64,000 nucleotides of DNA from Phytohabitans maris (GTDB lineage: Bacteria; Actinomycetota; Actinomycetes; Mycobacteriales; Micromonosporaceae), in contig NZ_JAVHUY010000042.1 of assembly GCF_031085175.1 (NCBI RefSeq), positions 26,811-90,810 on the forward strand. The letters are read 5' to 3'. The position numbers and the translations under genes are program-made. The notes below the pieces were generated by a model, which did no database searches, was not told where the DNA came from, and worked only from the letters and a program-made list of their open reading frames with translations. The stretch's first letter is position 1; each line of letters opens with the position of its first letter. This document shows, in pieces, positions 25,079-33,613 of this stretch.

Positions 25079-25732
25079 GTGACCTATCCTGGCACGCTGT
25101 CGTTGTCCCGCGCGCATCTGACCCACCTCGCGGACCTGATTCGTGGCCATCGGGTCCGGATCGGTAGCCGGTGGCGCGGGCTCACGCCGGGCCGGCAGGC
25201 GTTGCTGGTGCTGGCTCACCTGCGTAACGGCGACACGTACACCCGGCTCGCGGCCGGGTTCGAGGTCGGCCTGGCCACCGTGTACCGGTACGTGCGGGAG
25301 GCGACCGACCTACTCGCCGCGCGGGCACCGAGCTTGACGGCGGCGCTGTGGCGGCTGGCCGGCAACGGCCACCGCCTCGGCGTCCTGGACGGCACGGTGG
25401 TACGCATCGACCGACTGCGCGGTGATCTGGACCGGCTGTACTACTCCGGCAAGCACCATCATCACGGCGTCAACCTGCAAGGACTGGTCGATCCGCGCCG
25501 CGGGGGCCTGGTGTGGATCTCTGGCGGACTGCCTGGCTCCACCCGCGACCTGACCGCCGCCCGCACCCACGATGTGATCACCACCGCGCGATGGGCGGAC
25601 GTGGAGCTGCTGGCTGACAAGGGCTACCAAGGTCCGCAGCTGCCCGAAACACGTCGGCACCCTCGCCAAGGCCGTCCTCACCCTCGAACTCGGACCCGAC
25701 TCATGAGGTTGAAAAAGACTCAAGAAACCTGA
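25079..25732 (+). pseudogene. Truncated IS5-type DDE transposase
   Basis: The GTG has AAGGAG 5 nt upstream and the frame gives 217 residues: an HTH region (GLTPGRQALLVLAHLRNG, FEVGLATVYRYVREA), then the DDE_Tnp_4-type core with the first catalytic Asp in LDGTVVRID and the second near STRDLTAAR and ADKGYQG. After GYQG (about 25635) the sequence changes to a basic, unrelated tail and stops, so the final catalytic Glu region is missing. The element has lost its right end and should be inactive on its own. No target-site duplication could be assigned. Confidence 0.8.
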
Positions 25733-25826
25733 GAAAATCAAGAACTGGATGGCGGAAGGCCGACACCGCCAAAGACATCAACACGTGCGGGCCAGCGGCG
25801 CGGGAGAGGCGCGAGGGCCGGGCGGC

Positions 25827-26627
25827 TCAGCGGAGCGTGATGACGTTGCCGGTGATGAGGCGGGCGGCGTCGGAGGCCAGGTACGCGACCACCTCGGCGA
25901 CCTCCGCCGCCGTCGCCACGTGCAACAGGCGAGGGCTCGCCGCCACCACCTCGCGCACCGTGTCGGTGACCCAGCCGGTATCCGTGACCGGTGGATGGAC
26001 CATGTTGGCGGTGATGCCCAGCGGCGCCAGCTCGACCGCCGCGGACATCGTGTAGTTGGTCTGGGCGGCCTTGGCCGCCCCGTACGAGACCTCCTCCGGA
26101 AAGCCCAGCTCGCCCCCGGAGGTCAGGCCCACGATGCGGCCCCACGTGGCGCCGCGGGCGGCGTGGCGGCGGGCCAGCTCGCCGATCAGCAGGGCCGGCG
26201 CCATCGCGTCCACCGCGAACTGCTGCGACCACGTCCGCTCGCTCACCGGCCGCAGCGCCCGTCCGTGGTGGTCGGTCTCGGCGGGCGTGAAGGTGTCCTG
26301 GACCCAGCCCGTGGCGTTGTTGACGAGGATGTCGACCGGGCCGAGCCGTTCCTCGGCGGTGTCGAAGAGGCGGGCGGGGGCCGTGGGGTCGGTGAGGTCG
26401 GCCGCGACGGCGACGGCGCGGCCGCCGGCGGCCTCGATGCCGGCGACGACGTGGTCGGCGCCGCGCAGGCGGCTGTCGCGGTAGGCCTGCGGGACCGCGG
26501 GGTCGTGGGCGTCGCGGACCGGCCAGTACGCGCACAGCACCGCCGCGCCGGCGGACGCCAGGGCGGTGGCGGTCGCCGCGCCGATACCGTGGTTCGCACC
26601 CGTGACGATGGCGACGTGTCCGCTCAT
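25827..26627 (-). CDS. Short-chain dehydrogenase/reductase
   Basis: A 266-residue [11 protein letters not shown] (about residues 9-16) is the cofactor loop, NNAT the core motif, and the catalytic triad is in GLTSGG and YGAAK. Compared with standard SDRs it has an insert after the second strand ([18 protein letters not shown]), which may shape cofactor or substrate binding. The C-terminal ITGNVITL segment is normal. It stands alone between the transposase remnant and the divergent DivIVA gene, so its pathway is unknown. Confidence 0.85.
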   Translation of the reverse strand: MSGHVAIVTGANHGIGAATATALASAGAAVLCAYWPVRDAHDPAVPQAYRDSRLRGADHVVAGIEAAGGRAVAVAADLTDPTAPARLFDTAEERLGPVDILVNNATGWVQDTFTPAETDHHGRALRPVSERTWSQQFAVDAMAPALLIGELARRHAARGATWGRIVGLTSGGELGFPEEVSYGAAKAAQTNYTMSAAVELAPLGITANMVHPPVTDTGWVTDTVREVVAASPRLLHVATAAEVAEVVAYLASDAARLITGNVITLR

Positions 26628-26862
26628 AGCCGGGCAGTCTGGCGGCGGGCCGGCCGTCGCAGCAACGGAGTTTCCGCCGGCCAGCGCGGGATGGGCGGCC
26701 GGGTCCGCGCGCATCGACGGCGGTGCGGGTGCGGCGGCGGGATACATCACGCCGAGGGGGTCGGCGCGCGCCCAGCGGGAGTTGGTACTGTCGGTGCGAG
26801 CTGGCCGTCGCGGCGCTTGGCCCGGTCGCCGCACGGGCTGCGACCGACTACGAGGAGTTTCG

Positions 26863-27570
26863 ATGCCGCTCACGCCGGCCGATGTGCACAACGTCGCCTT
26901 CAAAAAGCCACCGCTCGGCCAGCGGGGCTTCGACGAGGAAGAGGTCGACGCCTTCCTCGACGAGGTCGAGCAGGAGCTGATCCGCCTCATCGAGGAAAAC
27001 AACGACCTGCGCGCCCAGCTGGAGCGCTCCGGTGGTGGCCGCCTCGACCCCGCGCCCGACCGCTGGCTCGACGCCGAGCTCGACGAGGTGCGCGTCCAGC
27101 TCGACCGCGCCCAGCGCGACCGGGCGGCCGCCGAGCAGGCCGCGCGGTCCACGCAGATGGAGCTGGAGCGGGCGCGTTCGCAGGGGGCGCCGATGGGTGG
27201 CGGCGGCGACAGCGACCAGCTCGCCCGCGTGCTGATGATGGCCCAGCGCACCGCCGACGACCACCTCGGCGACGCCCGCCGCGAGGCGGAGAGCGTGCTC
27301 TCCGACGCCCGCACCCGCGCGGCCGACGTCACCAGCGAGGCCCGCGCCGCAGCCGACGCCCTCGAGCGCGACGCGCGCCAGCGGCACCAGGAGGCGATGG
27401 GCGGCCTGGACGCCAAGCGCACCGCCACGTTGCGGCACATCGAGGAGCTGCAGCAGTTCGAGCGGCAGTACCGCGGCCGCCTCACCGCCTACATCGAGAG
27501 CCAGATGCGCGACCTCGGCGGCGGAGAGAAGGCGGCCCTCCCGGCCGCGGACGGCGCCCTCGACATCTAG
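26863..27570 (+). CDS. DivIVA/Wag31-like coiled-coil protein
   Basis: A 235-residue cytoskeletal-type protein. GAGGAG lies 5 nt before the ATG. The N-terminal DivIVA membrane-curvature domain is textbook ([30 protein letters not shown]), then a variable linker (about 65-125, with GAPMGGGG) and a long coiled coil (about 125-215) with heptads such as [19 protein letters not shown]. In actinobacteria such proteins mark cell poles and direct tip growth. The usual partners ftsZ, sepF and the YggT gene are not next to it, so this may be a paralogue or a displaced polar protein. Confidence 0.9.
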   Translation: MPLTPADVHNVAFKKPPLGQRGFDEEEVDAFLDEVEQELIRLIEENNDLRAQLERSGGGRLDPAPDRWLDAELDEVRVQLDRAQRDRAAAEQAARSTQMELERARSQGAPMGGGGDSDQLARVLMMAQRTADDHLGDARREAESVLSDARTRAADVTSEARAAADALERDARQRHQEAMGGLDAKRTATLRHIEELQQFERQYRGRLTAYIESQMRDLGGGEKAALPAADGALDI

Positions 27571-27589
27571 CTACCGCGACGTCCGCGGC
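27571..27589 (+). repeat. Partial core of the dispersed modular repeat
   Basis: CTACCGCGACGTCCGCGG, starting right after the DivIVA stop codon, is identical to the first half of the core module seen at 7891 and 20688 (complement). The GGTCCGGACC palindrome is absent. Confidence 0.5.
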
Positions 27590-27603
27590 CCCACCCAGCC
27601 GCG

Positions 27604-27665
27604 GTTGATCAGGGAGTCCATGGAGTGGCGCGCCGGCGACACGCCCCACGAACTCCCTGATCAAC
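27604..27665. terminator. Stem-loop between convergent genes
   Basis: GTTGATCAGGGAGT (27604-27617) and its exact complement (27652-27665) form a 14-bp stem with a 34-nt loop. It separates the DivIVA gene from the convergent SDR gene and can act on both. Its arm sequence is unrelated to the other intergenic palindromes except for the GATC near the outer end. Confidence 0.55.
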
Positions 27666-27681
27666 GCGCGATGGGGTGTGT

Positions 27682-28422
27682 TCAGACGATGCCGCCGTTG
27701 GCGCGGAGGACCTGGCCGTTGACCCAGCGGGCGGCCGGGCCGGCCAGAAACGCGACGATCTCGGCGATGTCCTCGGGCGTACCGAGCCGTTGCAGCGGCG
27801 GGCGGGCGGCCAGGAGCGCGATGGTCTCCTCGTCCTTGCCGTCGAAGAACAGGTCGGTGGCGGTGGGTCCGGGCGCGACCGCGTTCACGGTGACGTCCCG
27901 GCCGCGCAGCTCGCGGGCGAGGATCAGCGTGATCGCCTCGACCGCCGCCTTGCTGGCCGTGTAGGCGCCGAGCCCTTCCGGGGCAAGCCCCACGTCCGAG
28001 GAGGAGAAGTTGACGATCGCGCCGCCGGGGCGTACCCGCCGCGCGGCCTGCTGGTTGACCACGAACGTGCCGCGGATGTTGACCCGGTGCAGTTCGTCCA
28101 GTTCGGACAGATCCAGCTCGGCGATCGACCCCGTACCGGTCCGGGCGGCCGCGTGCACCACCACGTCCACGCCGCCGAACTCCCGTTCCGCGCGGTCGAA
28201 CAGAGCCGCCACGGCGGTCTCGTCGGCGACGTCGGCCCGTACCGCGATGGCCCTGCGGCCGGCCTCGACGATCTCCTTGACGGTCACCGCGGCCTGGTCC
28301 GCGTCGGTGGCGTAGCCCACGACGACGGCGAAGCCTTCGGCGGCGAGCCAGCGCACGACCTGCCGCCCGATGCCGCGGGAGCCGCCGGTGACGACGGCAA
28401 CCCGCGGATCAGCAACGTTCAT
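27682..28422 (-). CDS. Short-chain dehydrogenase/reductase
   Basis: A 246-residue classical SDR. The ATG at 28422 with AGGA 7 nt upstream is preferred to an upstream ATG. TGGSRGIG is the cofactor loop, VHAAA replaces the usual NNAG, and the triad is in NFSS and YTASK. FDGKDEETIALLAARPP and the final GQVLRANGG fit the 3-oxoacyl-ACP reductase-like group that acts on many aldehydes and ketones. No pathway context. Confidence 0.85.
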   Translation of the reverse strand: MNVADPRVAVVTGGSRGIGRQVVRWLAAEGFAVVVGYATDADQAAVTVKEIVEAGRRAIAVRADVADETAVAALFDRAEREFGGVDVVVHAAARTGTGSIAELDLSELDELHRVNIRGTFVVNQQAARRVRPGGAIVNFSSSDVGLAPEGLGAYTASKAAVEAITLILARELRGRDVTVNAVAPGPTATDLFFDGKDEETIALLAARPPLQRLGTPEDIAEIVAFLAGPAARWVNGQVLRANGGIV

Positions 28423-28495
28423 GCCCGTCCTCGCTTCGCCGCGGGCGGGCATGAGGCGCCAAGCGCGCTGTGCGCGATGATTCGCTCGCTCATGG

Positions 28496-29089
28496 CTAGC
28501 CTCCGATCAGGCGGAGCATCTGAGCCACCTGGTCGGCGCGGGACTCCTTGATCCGCTTGGCCAGGTCCTTCGTCTGCGGGTTCACCCCGTCGGCGGCGAG
28601 GTTGGTCAGCTCGACCGCGCTGTTCTGGTGGCCGGTCAGGAGGTTGAGGAAGGTGGCCTCGAAGTCCGCGTCGGAGGCGTTCCGGAGGGCCTCGATCTGC
28701 TCCGGGCCGGTGGCCGGAAGGCCGCCGTGGCTGGCGTGCGCGGACATGTCCTGGCTCGCCTCGGTGGCCTCCTTCCAACCGGTCAGCCACGACTGCATGA
28801 TCTTGACTTCCTCCCGCTGGGTGGTGTCGATCGCGGCGGCGAGGAGGCGGACCTCCTCGCTCACCGTGCGGTCGGCGGCGAGGCCGGTCAGCTCCAGCCC
28901 CTGCCCGTCGTGGGCGACCATCATCTGCAGGAACATCACGTCCGCCGCGTTGTGCTCCGCGTCGGCGGCCGGGAGGGTGTCGGCCGCCTGAGCGGCGTCG
29001 GCCGGCGCGGCGGGCGGCGGCGACGGCTCCGTCGAGCAGCCGGTCGCGAGCAGGAGCGCGGTGGCGGCGGCGAAGAGGACGCGTCGCAT
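28496..29089 (-). CDS. DUF305 lipoprotein, possible copper-binding partner of the LPMO
   Basis: A 197-residue exported lipoprotein: the signal peptide ends in the lipobox LATGC with Cys at residue 18. Two ferritin-like DUF305 units follow, each with a conserved Met/His set: FLQMMVAHDGQGLEL and FLNLLTGHQNSAVEL; MSAHASHGG lies between them. DUF305 proteins such as cyanobacterial CopM bind copper. It starts 1 bp after the stop of the copper-dependent LPMO gene, so the two are surely co-transcribed, which suggests a role in copper storage or delivery at the membrane. That role is inference. Confidence 0.85.
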   Translation of the reverse strand: MRRVLFAAATALLLATGCSTEPSPPPAAPADAAQAADTLPAADAEHNAADVMFLQMMVAHDGQGLELTGLAADRTVSEEVRLLAAAIDTTQREEVKIMQSWLTGWKEATEASQDMSAHASHGGLPATGPEQIEALRNASDADFEATFLNLLTGHQNSAVELTNLAADGVNPQTKDLAKRIKESRADQVAQMLRLIGG

Positions 29090-29090
29090 C

Positions 29091-29852
29091 TCAGACCGGC
29101 AGCCAGAGGGCGAGCGTGAAGATCGACGGCTCCCAGCCGGAGAGCGAGGTGTGCGCCTGGCGGCAGCGGTACCGCTTGCCCTGGAACGTGACCTCGTCCC
29201 CGATCTTGTACGAGGTGCCGGTCGCCCAGGTACCGCCCGCGTTCCCGGCCGGCGGCGGGGTGGTCGCCGGGGGGCGGGTGGTCGGCGCCGTGGACGGGGG
29301 AGCGGTGGTGGCCGGGGGCGGGTCCTGCGGGGTACCGCCGCCGCCCACGTTGAGGTCGATGCAGCTGTAGAAGGCGTTCGCGGTGTCGCCGATGTTCCAG
29401 ATGGCCAGCACCGTGCGGCGGCCGGGGAAGCGGGAGAGGTCGACCTGGTGCGACACGACCGCGTCCGGCTGCTGGTTGCCGCCGTCGACCACCGCCACGC
29501 GGGTGCCGCCGACGAAGTACTCCCAGTTCGCGGTGCGGTGGCGGGCGGTGAAGACCCACGTGAACGTCACCGACGAGCCGACCGCGCGGGCCGGCCAGTT
29601 GCGGCTTTCGTCGTTGAGCACGGCGAACTGGGACAGGCCGCCGTCGCAGCTGCGCAGCCCCTTCGGGCCCTCCACGCTCTGCGGCTCGAACTGGATCTGT
29701 CCACAGTCGGCGACGGCGCGTGACGCGCAGAGCGCCTGGCGGCTGGGTGGGGCGGAGACGTACCCGTGGGCGGAGGCGGCGGTACCGGTCGCGACCAGGC
29801 CCGCGGCGGCGGTGCCGGCGATTACCAGGGGATATACGAGAACCTTACGCAT
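29091..29852 (-). CDS. AA10 lytic polysaccharide monooxygenase with CBM5/12
   Basis: A 253-residue secreted copper enzyme. Signal peptidase cleavage after ASA exposes His29 as the mature N-terminus, which with His105 (FTARHRTANW) makes the histidine brace that holds copper; the axial Phe is in NAFYSCIDL. LPMOs cut crystalline chitin or cellulose by oxidation. A Pro/Thr-rich linker (about 185-215) leads to a CBM5/12 module (about 215-253; YKIGDEVTFQGKRYRCRQAHTS in consensus form), which favours chitin. The ATG at 29852 lacks a clear ribosome binding site but gives the correct signal peptide. Followed at once by the DUF305 gene. Confidence 0.93.
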   Translation of the reverse strand: MRKVLVYPLVIAGTAAAGLVATGTAASAHGYVSAPPSRQALCASRAVADCGQIQFEPQSVEGPKGLRSCDGGLSQFAVLNDESRNWPARAVGSSVTFTWVFTARHRTANWEYFVGGTRVAVVDGGNQQPDAVVSHQVDLSRFPGRRTVLAIWNIGDTANAFYSCIDLNVGGGGTPQDPPPATTAPPSTAPTTRPPATTPPPAGNAGGTWATGTSYKIGDEVTFQGKRYRCRQAHTSLSGWEPSIFTLALWLPV

Positions 29853-29943
29853 GCCCAGGGACGCTACGAACCGTGACCATAAACAGACCTTAAACGTCAA
29901 ATAAATCCAGCCGTGGAGTCGAGCGTCAGGAGAGGTCCACAGG

Positions 29944-31218
29944 TCATGGGGGAGCGGTCGGGAGGAGCAGGGCGACCCGCGCGCCGCCGAGGCGGCCGCG
30001 GCCGATGTCCAGGCGGCCGCCCATCGAGTGGGCGATGCGTTGCGCGATGTCCAGGCCCAGGCCCGTGGAGCCGCTGCCGCTCACGCCGCGCCGCACCGCC
30101 GTGGCCGGATCGGGGATGCCGGGGCCGGCGTCGTCCACCACCAGCCCCTCGGGGGAGACGCCGACCAGGAACGCGGTCCCTTCCGGAGTGTGCGCGAACA
30201 CGTTGCCCAGCAACGCGTCGATCGCCAGGATCAGCTCGCCGCGGGGGAGCGGCACCGGCACCGGATGGTCGCCACCGACCACTGTGGTCGGTCGTCCCTG
30301 GTCCTCGGCGAGTACCGACCAGAATGCCAGCCGGTCGGCCAGCACCTCGACCAGGTCGGTGGAGTGGCTGGCCCGGGTACCCGAGCTGAGCCGCGCGCCG
30401 GTGATGATGGCCTCCAGCTCGTCGTCGAGCAGGTCGAACGCCTGCGCCATCCGGTCCGCCACCGGCCCGCGCGGCAGCGCCTCGGCGTCCAGGCGGAGCG
30501 CGGTCAGCGGGGTACGCAGCCGGTGCGAGAGGTCGGCGGCGAGCTCGCGTTCGTTGTCGATGAGCTGGCGCATGTTGTCGGCCATCGTGTTGAACGAGCG
30601 GGCCGCGTCGGTCAGCTCCGGCGGCCCGGCCGGCTCCACCCGTACGCTGAGGTCGCCGCCGCCGAGCCGGCGCGCACCGGCCGCCAGCTCGCGGGTGGCC
30701 CGTACCAGGCGGGCGCCGAGCCGGTCGGCGACAAGCGTGGAGCCCGCCACCAGCACGACGGCGAGCCCGGCCAGCGCCAGCCAGGCTGGCCAGACGCCGC
30801 GCTGGATCTGCTCGTCGGGCACGAACACCTCGATCACCGCCGTCCTCCCTCCATCGAGGACACTCGGCTGGAGGTAGGCCAGGCCACCGTCGTACTCCAC
30901 GATGGACGGCCGCCGGGAACGCGAGGCCGCGGCGACGTCGGAGGCCGCGGCGCGCGGCGATCCGATCGCACCGAGGTCCGGCAGGTGTACCGCGAGCCGC
31001 CCGTCGCTGCCCGCGGCGGTGCTCGCCACCGCCTGGTCGAGCAGGGCCGGATCGGTGTCGACGGCGAGCGCGACCACGATCGCGGTGGCCTGCTGCCGCG
31101 CGTCGCCGACCGCCCGGTCGTGCGCGATCTGCCGGGTCAGGATGGCGAGCGGCACCAGGAACGCCAGCGCCACCATCGACGTGATGGCCAGCGCGAGCCG
31201 GGTGAGGGTGAGCCTCAT
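29944..31218 (-). CDS. Sensor histidine kinase
   Basis: A 424-residue membrane kinase, the partner of the response regulator whose stop overlaps its ATG by 4 bp. Two membrane helices (about 8-28 and 163-183) enclose an extracellular domain of about 130 residues. HAMP (about 184-236), the phospho-accepting His in LAADLSHRLRTPLTALR, and an ATPase domain with LGNVFAHT, DDAGPGIP and GSTGLGLDIA follow. All catalytic boxes are present. The stimulus is unknown. The LPMO gene lies downstream on the same strand with a gap of about 90 bp, so control of that gene by this system is possible but not shown. Confidence 0.9.
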   Translation of the reverse strand: MRLTLTRLALAITSMVALAFLVPLAILTRQIAHDRAVGDARQQATAIVVALAVDTDPALLDQAVASTAAGSDGRLAVHLPDLGAIGSPRAAASDVAAASRSRRPSIVEYDGGLAYLQPSVLDGGRTAVIEVFVPDEQIQRGVWPAWLALAGLAVVLVAGSTLVADRLGARLVRATRELAAGARRLGGGDLSVRVEPAGPPELTDAARSFNTMADNMRQLIDNERELAADLSHRLRTPLTALRLDAEALPRGPVADRMAQAFDLLDDELEAIITGARLSSGTRASHSTDLVEVLADRLAFWSVLAEDQGRPTTVVGGDHPVPVPLPRGELILAIDALLGNVFAHTPEGTAFLVGVSPEGLVVDDAGPGIPDPATAVRRGVSGSGSTGLGLDIAQRIAHSMGGRLDIGRGRLGGARVALLLPTAPP

Positions 31219-31898
31219 TCGGGCTCCACCAGCTTTACGCCGACGCCCCGCACCGTGTGCAGGTACCGGGGCCGGGCGGCCGTCTCGCCGAGCTTGCGGC
31301 GCAGCCACGAGATGTGTACGTCGATGGTCTGCTCCTCGCCGATCCGGTCCTGCTGCCACACCTGGCGCAGCAGCTCCCGCCGGCTGACCACCCGGCCGAC
31401 CCGCCCGGCCAGGTACGCGAGCACGTCGAACTCCCGCCGGGTGAGCCGGATCGGCGCCCCGTCCAGCCGCACCTCCCGTCGCTGCGGGTCGATGACCAGC
31501 GAACCCACGGTGATGCTCGGCGTCTCCTCCGGCACCGGCCGCCCGCGCCGCTGCACCGCCGCGATCCGGGCCAGCAGGTGGCCGCTGGAGAACGGTTTGG
31601 TCACGTAGTCGTCGGCGCCCGCGTTGAGCAGGTTGATGATGTCCACCTCGGAGCGGCGGGCGGTGGCCACGATCACCGGTACGTCCGAGACGCTCCGCAT
31701 CATCCGCAGCGCGTCGGCGCCGTCGATGTCCGGCAGCCCCAGGTCGAGGATCACCAGGTCGGGCCGGTCGTCGGCGACGATGCGCAGGGCGTCTACCGCC
31801 TGCGCCGCACCGCGTACGACGTGACCGGCGTCGACCAGCGCGCGGGTGAGCGCCGCCGAGACGATGCGGTCGTCTTCGACCAGCAGGATCATCGCCAT
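31215..31898 (-). CDS. OmpR/PhoB-family response regulator
   Basis: A 227-residue regulator. Receiver domain (about 1-115) with the acidic pair in LLVEDD, phospho-acceptor Asp in LVILDLGLP and Lys in VTKPFSS; C-terminal winged HTH (about 130-225) with LTRREFDVLAYLAG and YLHTVRGVGVKL. The chosen ATG (31898) is one of two in frame, the other at 31910; neither has a strong ribosome binding site. Its stop overlaps the kinase start (ATGA), so the pair is translationally coupled. Confidence 0.92.
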   Translation of the reverse strand: MAMILLVEDDRIVSAALTRALVDAGHVVRGAAQAVDALRIVADDRPDLVILDLGLPDIDGADALRMMRSVSDVPVIVATARRSEVDIINLLNAGADDYVTKPFSSGHLLARIAAVQRRGRPVPEETPSITVGSLVIDPQRREVRLDGAPIRLTRREFDVLAYLAGRVGRVVSRRELLRQVWQQDRIGEEQTIDVHISWLRRKLGETAARPRYLHTVRGVGVKLVEPE

Positions 31899-31951
31899 GC
31901 GGTTCACCATATGGGCTCGGCGCGCTTCGCTCGCCGGCGGCGGGCGAGGCG

Positions 31952-32074
31952 CGCTGCTTACGGGCGGCGTCCCAGACGCGCCGCTCGCCGGCGACGGGCG
32001 CCAGGTGGCACCCCGCTGCTTACCGGCGGCGTCCGAGACGGGCCGCTCGCCGGCGGCGGGCGCCGGGTGGCACC
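31952..32074. repeat. 61-bp tandem direct repeat in the promoter gap
   Basis: Two copies (31952-32012 and 32014-32074) differ at only a few positions; both start CGCTGCTTAC and end GGTGGCACC. They fill the space between the response regulator and the divergent membrane-protein gene. A shorter related piece (CTTCGCTCGCCGGCGGCGGG) precedes copy one. Confidence 0.75.
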
Positions 32075-32088
32075 GGGTCGGTGGTTCA

Positions 32089-32634
32089 ATGGCCGGCATG
32101 CGGCTGCGCGGTTGGGTCCCGGTGCTCGGATGGTGCGCGGCCACCCTCGCCAGCATCGGGGTGGCGACGGTGGCGCTCCAGCCGGTGCTGCGCACGGCCA
32201 CACCCGACCTGGCCTCGGCGCCGCTGGACCGCGCGGCCGCCGCCCCGCCCGCCGTCACGACGCCATCCGCGGTGTCCCCGCCGGCTTCGCCCTCGCCGTC
32301 CCCTTCGCCGTCACCCTCCAGGTCGCGGCCGTCGCCGTCCCCCACGCCCACCCCCGCGACGGTCGTCGACGGGTGGACGGTGACGACCGGTGACGACGGG
32401 CAGACGACGTACACGCGCTCGTTCCGCGTCGGCGGTGGCCAGGCGGTGATCCGCATGACGCCCGGCCGCGTCCAGCTGGTCACCGCCACGCCCAACCCCG
32501 GCTTCACGGTCGACACCGTGCAGAACGAGCCGGGCAACCTGGCGATCCAGTTCACCGAGCCCAACCACTACTTCGTCATCCACGCGGTCTGGCAGGGCAA
32601 ACCGGTGGCCCAGGTCAGTGAGGTCGGTGGCTGA
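32089..32634 (+). CDS. Hypothetical membrane-anchored protein with Ser/Pro stalk
   Basis: About 181 residues with no recognised family. An N-terminal hydrophobic helix (about 8-28) is an uncleaved anchor or signal peptide; residues about 60-90 are a SPSPSPS-type stalk; the C-terminal 90 residues form a small beta-rich extracellular domain (VDGWTVTTGDDGQTTYTRSF, NHYFVIHAVWQGKP). Starts at 32089 or 32098 are both possible. It is divergent from the two-component system, so it may be a surface protein under its control. The stop region is copied again just downstream (32651-32687). Confidence 0.6.
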   Translation: MAGMRLRGWVPVLGWCAATLASIGVATVALQPVLRTATPDLASAPLDRAAAAPPAVTTPSAVSPPASPSPSPSPSPSRSRPSPSPTPTPATVVDGWTVTTGDDGQTTYTRSFRVGGGQAVIRMTPGRVQLVTATPNPGFTVDTVQNEPGNLAIQFTEPNHYFVIHAVWQGKPVAQVSEVGG

Positions 32635-32687
32635 GCGGGCGGCGCAGGCCGGCAGGGCAAGCCGGTCAGTGAGGTCGGCGGCTGAGC
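32591..32687. repeat. Direct duplication at the convergent gene ends
   Basis: The 3' end of the stalk-protein gene (32591-32636) recurs with a 9-bp deletion and a few changes at 32651-32687. The second copy overlaps the last codons of the convergent dehalogenase-type gene, so one gene's end seems built from a copy of the other's. Confidence 0.65.
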
Positions 32688-33550
32688 AGGGCGCGCAGGT
32701 GGCGCAGGGTCTCCTCGGGTGCCTCCTCGGGCAGGAAGTGTCCGGCGTCGACCGGGGCGCCGTCCAGGTCCGGGGCCCAGGCCGACCAGATGGCGAGCGG
32801 GTCGTACAGGCGGGCCACCATGCCCTCGGCACCCCAGAGCACGAGGGTCGGGCACTCGACGCGGCGCTTGCCCCGGTCGGCCTCGTCGTCGGCGACGCCG
32901 AGGGTGGAGGCGGCGCGGTACTCCTCGCAGATCGCGTGGACGGTCCCCGGGTCCGTGAACGGCTCGACGTACGCCGCCCGCACCTCGTCGGAGAACACCC
33001 CCGGCCGGGCCGTCCAGGTGTCGAGCATGTAGTCGACCAGCACGTGCGGCGCGGCGCCGATCAGCCGTTCCGGCACCGGCTCCGGCGCGGACAGGAACGA
33101 CCAGACCCAGTAGGCGTGGCTGAACTCGCCGTCCGCGCGGGCGAACGCGTCGCCGGTCGGCACGATGTCGAGCACCGCGAGGTGGCTGGCGACGCCGGGG
33201 TTGTCCAGCGCCAGCCGGTACGCGCACCGGGCGCCCCGGTCGTGCCCGACGACCGCGAACCGTTCGAAGCCCAGCGCGCCCATCGCCTCCACCTGGTCGG
33301 CGGCGATCGCCCGCATCGCGTACGGCCCGTGGCCGGCGGCGCTGGGCGGCTTCCCGCTCGCGCCGTACCCGCGCAGGTCCGTCGCGACGACGGTGTGGTC
33401 CTCGGCGAGCGCCGGCGCCACCGCGTGCCACATCAGGTGCGTCTCCGGTATGCCGTGCAGGAGCAGGACCGGCGGCCCGGACCCACCCTTCACCCCGTGG
33501 ATCGACGTCCCCGACACCGGGACCGTGAACTCCTCGAAACCCTCGAACAC
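32666..33550 (-). CDS. Alpha/beta hydrolase, fluoroacetate/haloacetate dehalogenase type
   Basis: A 294-residue cytosolic hydrolase. The oxyanion loop HGIPETHLMW, the nucleophile Asp in VVGHDRGARCAYR and the catalytic His in DAGHFLPEEAPEE follow the pattern of haloacetate dehalogenases, which use Asp rather than Ser to displace halide; epoxide hydrolases share it. A GTG start at 33550 gives the full-length N-terminus. The C-terminal residues lie in a duplicated segment. A second member of the same family is at 44469-45440. Substrate is not certain. Confidence 0.85.
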   Translation of the reverse strand: MFEGFEEFTVPVSGTSIHGVKGGSGPPVLLLHGIPETHLMWHAVAPALAEDHTVVATDLRGYGASGKPPSAAGHGPYAMRAIAADQVEAMGALGFERFAVVGHDRGARCAYRLALDNPGVASHLAVLDIVPTGDAFARADGEFSHAYWVWSFLSAPEPVPERLIGAAPHVLVDYMLDTWTARPGVFSDEVRAAYVEPFTDPGTVHAICEEYRAASTLGVADDEADRGKRRVECPTLVLWGAEGMVARLYDPLAIWSAWAPDLDGAPVDAGHFLPEEAPEETLRHLRALLSRRPH

Positions 33551-33613
33551 CCGATCTGAGTACCCGGCGCCGCGGCGATGACACGTGCGGGGCGCCGCGC
33601 TAGCGTTCCCCGG

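Noticed and set aside
25636..25732. Treating the transposase as complete
   Set aside because: The last catalytic Glu region and C-terminal basic domain are missing and replaced by unrelated sequence.
22642..25800. Prophage or integrative element
   Set aside because: No integrase, att site, tRNA target, capsid or replication gene; only small remnants.
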